From assembly GCA_023429855.1 (NCBI GenBank), contig JAEZDB010000347.1, positions 1 to 7,118 of the forward strand: a DNA stretch of 7,118 bases, written 5' to 3'. Origin of the DNA: Actinomycetes bacterium. Its GTDB lineage: Bacteria; Actinomycetota; Thermoleophilia; Solirubrobacterales; Solirubrobacteraceae. This document shows positions 6,967-7,118 of the stretch, piece after piece. Each line of letters opens with the position of its first letter. Within the stretch, counting starts at the first letter, position 1. Both the position numbers and the translations under genes were made by a program. The notes below the pieces were generated by a model. It saw only the letters and a program-made list of their open reading frames with translations. It was not told the origin of the DNA and made no database searches.

Positions 6967-7118
6967 ATGGGCGCATTTGGCGCATCGGGTTCCGGCGACG
7001 GATACGGGCCGCGGGTCGGACCTTCGGGTCGCCCTCGGCGCGACGACGTGCCGCGGCGCACCACTCGCGCGCGCAAGCCCGTGCGGCCTGGCGAGCGGCT
7101 GCCGCAGCCGAGCCGCGC
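6967..7118 (+). CDS. Possible N-terminus of a following gene, 3'-partial, unknown product
   Basis: An ATG at 6967 opens a frame that runs to the window edge for 50 codons without a stop. ATG 6925 lies in the same frame further upstream. The predicted start (MGAFGASGSGDGYGP) is Gly/Pro/Arg-rich and looks disordered, with no membrane segment, prepilin cleavage motif or known domain. The other two forward frames are also open here, third-position bias is only moderate, and there is no convincing ribosome binding site. It could be non-coding. A pilus gene is plausible from context only. Confidence 0.22.
   Translation, partial: MGAFGASGSGDGYGPRVGPSGRPRRDDVPRRTTRARKPVRPGERLPQPSR

Noticed and set aside
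5522..6985. 487-codon minus-strand open frame opposite pilC and the hairpins
   Set aside because: It is antisense to a complete pilC with all GspF motifs, reads through three palindromes and has an Arg/His/Asp-rich composition with no domain.
6684..7076. Minus-strand frame in the region after pilC
   Set aside because: Its end lies inside pilC and its product is Pro/Arg/Gly-rich with no domain or ribosome binding site. A convergent gene cannot be wholly excluded but is not supported.
6889..7118. Possible c-di-GMP riboswitch, tRNA or other structured RNA
   Set aside because: I found no class I c-di-GMP riboswitch consensus, no T-loop motif and no extended conserved fold. Only short GC stems expected by chance are visible.
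1..7118. CRISPR array, insertion sequence, attachment site or phage genes
   Set aside because: There are no regularly spaced repeats, transposase or integrase motifs, terminal inverted repeats or target duplications anywhere in the window.

Overview
The window comes from a GC-rich bacterial chromosome. Coding frames have mostly G or C in third codon positions, genes are tightly packed on one strand, and Ala/Pro/Arg-rich disordered stretches are common. The gene order mltG-aroE-pilB-pilT-pilC, the sequence style and the GC-rich hairpins suggest a high-GC actinobacterium, most plausibly of the Thermoleophilia/Solirubrobacterales type. That placement is inference from gene order and sequence style, not from a database comparison.

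Layout: all convincing genes lie on the plus strand. (1) 1-1386 is mltG, a membrane-anchored endolytic murein transglycosylase whose reading frame is already open at the left edge. (2) 1383-2252 is aroE, shikimate dehydrogenase, overlapping mltG by 4 nt with a TTG start. (3) 2209-4377 is pilB, the type IV pilus extension ATPase, overlapping aroE by 44 nt. (4) 4437-5525 is pilT, the retraction ATPase. (5) 5552-6760 is pilC, the inner-membrane platform protein. (6) 6781-6888 holds three consecutive strong GC-rich hairpins, a probable transcription end for the group. (7) 6889-7118 holds no confident gene. An ATG-initiated frame at 6967 runs off the right edge and may be the start of the next gene.

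How the genes work together: PilB and PilT are hexameric cytoplasmic motors that act on the PilC platform to polymerise and depolymerise a pilus. Having both extension and retraction motors suggests a dynamic pilus, capable of twitching, adhesion or DNA uptake, rather than a static secretion pseudopilus. No pilin, prepilin peptidase or PilM/N/O/Q gene is in the window; they would have to be encoded elsewhere. MltG (peptidoglycan cleavage) and AroE (aromatic precursor synthesis) are housekeeping genes. Gene overlaps tie them to the pilus genes, which suggests one transcript.

I found no sign of a new defence, mobile or otherwise undescribed system. The most unusual items are the triple hairpin after pilC, the long N-terminal extension and degenerate MshEN domain of PilB, and a patch of atypical codons at the aroE/pilB junction.
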